Below, piece after piece: positions 39,941-41,053 of a stretch of 41,053 bases of DNA; the first letter of the stretch is position 1; each line of letters opens with the position of its first letter. The position numbers and the translations under genes were made by a program. Origin of the DNA: Mesotaenium endlicherianum (lineage: Eukaryota; Streptophyta; Zygnematophyceae; Zygnematales; Mesotaeniaceae). The DNA lies in the NCBI GenBank assembly GCA_009602735.1, contig WELA01012332.1:6692-47744 (forward strand), written 5' to 3'. The notes below the pieces were generated by a model. It did no database searches. It saw nothing but the letters and a program-made list of their open reading frames with translations, and was not told the DNA's origin.

Positions 39941-40345
39941 CATCTGGAAGACACTGAAAACAAGGCTCTTTCTTTGCCTCCCGCTAGCCGTACACCAGCC
40001 TGAACTTGATTCATATGTTTTCTGAGCTTAAACATCCACACATTAGAACTTAATTCGTCAGCACGAGGCCGAACACCAGGCGCACCTGCGACACAGCATC
40101 GTACCTTTTAATTAGTTCACTTCGCTGATACATGTCTACACGGCCACTGTTTCATCTGGAAGGTACCAAACATCCAGCGCATCGCCGCCCGCTGGCCGTG
40201 CCGTATAACACCGGCTTCAAATCATACATTGATTTCCTCAGTAGAGGACCCTCAGATCTGCACGTTCGGTATCCCATCCAGGAGACGCTGAAAAACAAGC
40301 GATTCACCTCCTGCCCCCTGTATGCTACACCCGCTTCAACCAACC
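39941..40345 (-). repeat. Three degenerate copies of the 3' end of the right-hand gene
   Basis: Segments starting at 39941, 40153 and 40275 repeat, with decay, the terminal ~65 bases of the coding exon at 40680-40745: CATCTGGAAGACGCTGAA-like, then a CTCCTGCC-like block, then a CCGTACACC-like block, in the same order and spacing. On the minus strand they still encode related peptides, for example GQEVNRLFFSVSWM against GKQEVRRLMFNVFQM. Confidence 0.6.
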
Positions 40346-40427
40346 TATGAACTGTCTTTGCTTCGCCGAAACACCAAATACGGCCACCACCAGCCCATCA
40401 GCAGGACGCGCGTCCATCCCGCTCTTC

Positions 40428-40678
40428 CGTCGCGCAAGTCCGTCGACGCTAGTCCATTGCACTAATCAGTCACGCTAGTTCGTCGCGCTAGTCCCTCCAC
40501 ACTGGTCCATCACGCTAGTCCGTCGCGCTAGTTCCTCACGCTACTTTGTCATGCTAGTTCGTCAAGATGCTACTCCGTTGTCACGCTAGTCCCTCGCCCT
40601 ACTTCGTCACGCTGGTTCTTTGCGCTGGTTCGCCAAGACGCTAGTTCATCGCGCGGGCCCATCAAGGCGCTAGCTAGT
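40428..40678 (-). repeat. 13-bp minisatellite (consensus CGTCGCGCTAGTC, about 18 units)
   Basis: Units of mostly 13 bp, some 14 or 16, vary around CGTCGCGCTAGTC or CATCACGCTAGTC. The array ends inside the stop codon region of the gene to its right (TAG at 40674-40676 lies in the last unit), so it would form the start of that gene's 3' UTR. Confidence 0.8.
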
Positions 40679-40970
40679 CCATCTGGAAGACGTTGAACAT
40701 GAGCCGCCGCACCTCCTGCTTGCCGTACACCAGGTAACCCACCCCGTGGATGCCCTGTTGCACCGACGCGCACGTCAGCAGGCGCGCTCGCCGGCTGCTC
40801 TCAAACGGCACGCGCCACCAGTCGTCCACCAGCACGTGCTTGTCCATCCCCTTGGCCTTCAGGTAGCGCCCGCAGTGCGTGTTGCGCAGCACCCGGCTGT
40901 GCCGCTCCTCCAGCCACAGGATGGGCGCATCCAGGTTCTGCATCAGGAGCTTCTCCGCCAGCACTAGGTC
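40674..40970 (-). CDS. Last exon of an unrecognised protein-coding gene (partial)
   Basis: The frame on the minus strand ends with FNVFQMD and TAG. It encodes about 98 residues that look like a genuine globular protein (QNLDAPILWLEERHSRVLR, DDWWRVPFESSRRARLL, GYLVYGKQEVRRLMFN). I recognise no family. An acceptor-type AG lies at 40971-40972, and upstream is a G-rich tract unlikely to code, so this is taken as a terminal exon; the open frame does continue a little further without a stop. Three decayed copies of its 3' end lie to the left. Confidence 0.55.
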   Translation of the reverse strand, partial: DLVLAEKLLMQNLDAPILWLEERHSRVLRNTHCGRYLKAKGMDKHVLVDDWWRVPFESSRRARLLTCASVQQGIHGVGYLVYGKQEVRRLMFNVFQMD

Positions 40971-40987
40971 CTGCCCCCGCGTCAAAT

Positions 40988-41046
40988 CGCCCCCACCTCC
41001 CCCCACGCCCACCCCAACCCCAACCCCCCACCCGCCCGCCCGCCCG
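40988..41046 (-). other. G-rich tract with G-quadruplex potential
   Basis: The minus strand has successive runs of four to six G (including TTGGGGTTGGGG) just upstream of the putative terminal exon. It is probably intronic and could fold as a G-quadruplex. Confidence 0.6.
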
Positions 41047-41053
41047 CACATTG

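Noticed and set aside
40428-40678. CRISPR-like array
   Set aside because: Units are 13-bp contiguous tandem repeats without spacers, in a eukaryotic context; it is a minisatellite.
40990-41046. Telomeric repeat (TTGGGG)n at the right edge
   Set aside because: Only two to three imperfect units within a broader G-rich tract, next to a coding exon; not a telomere.

Overview
The window is a repeat-dense stretch of a nuclear plant-type genome. It contains several nested Ty3/gypsy retrotransposons with a C-terminal integrase chromodomain, a degraded DNA transposon, and a GC-rich right end with an apparently intact plant-type Ser/Thr kinase gene. A green-lineage host, plausibly a non-seed streptophyte, is an inference from the chromodomain elements, the initiator-Met-tRNA-like primer site and the resemblance of the kinase to PEPKR2/CDPK-related kinases. 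The species cannot be fixed from the sequence alone.

Layout. (1) 1-2584: 5' part (LTR, primer site, gag, start of pol) of chromovirus copy A, on the minus strand, running off the left edge. (2) 2585-7613: a zinc-ribbon/coiled-coil coding region on the plus strand converging on a decayed transposase gene on the minus strand, then non-coding DNA with a diverged tandem repeat. (3) 7614-8776: inverted fragments of a solo LTR (family Y) and of a chromovirus LTR, plus a piece of unrecognised coding-like DNA. (4) 8777-17015: chromovirus copy B with both 720-bp LTRs, gag, pol and an additional third ORF (ORF3) between the chromodomain and the 3' LTR. (5) 17016-18439: RT fragment of another Ty3 lineage (D) and the rest of the Y solo LTR. 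(6) 18440-23381: older, heavily deleted copy C, carrying a MITE. (7) 23382-31843: copy F, whose left LTR contains another Y-family solo LTR. (8) 31844-33108: LTR tail split by a third kind of solo LTR (Z). (9) 33109-34019: unknown ORF and an integrase remnant of a further Ty3 lineage. (10) 34020-41053: non-coding DNA, the intact kinase gene (35778-37679), more non-coding DNA with short repeats, and the last exon of a minus-strand gene at the right edge.

None of the retroelement copies is intact: each has stops, frameshifts or deletions. Three features recur in several copies and so look like properties of the family. The first is a gag/pol overlap in the -1 frame with a U_UUA_AAA slippery heptamer. 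The second is the roughly 500-codon ORF3 of unknown function. The third is a 7-bp hairpin beside the polypurine tract. Nested insertions with visible target duplications, together with a 29-bp inverted repeat, allow a roughly 10.2-kb inversion (about 7614 to 17830) to be inferred. Two single-N positions at the same place in copies B and F warn that the assembly inside these repeats may be imperfect.
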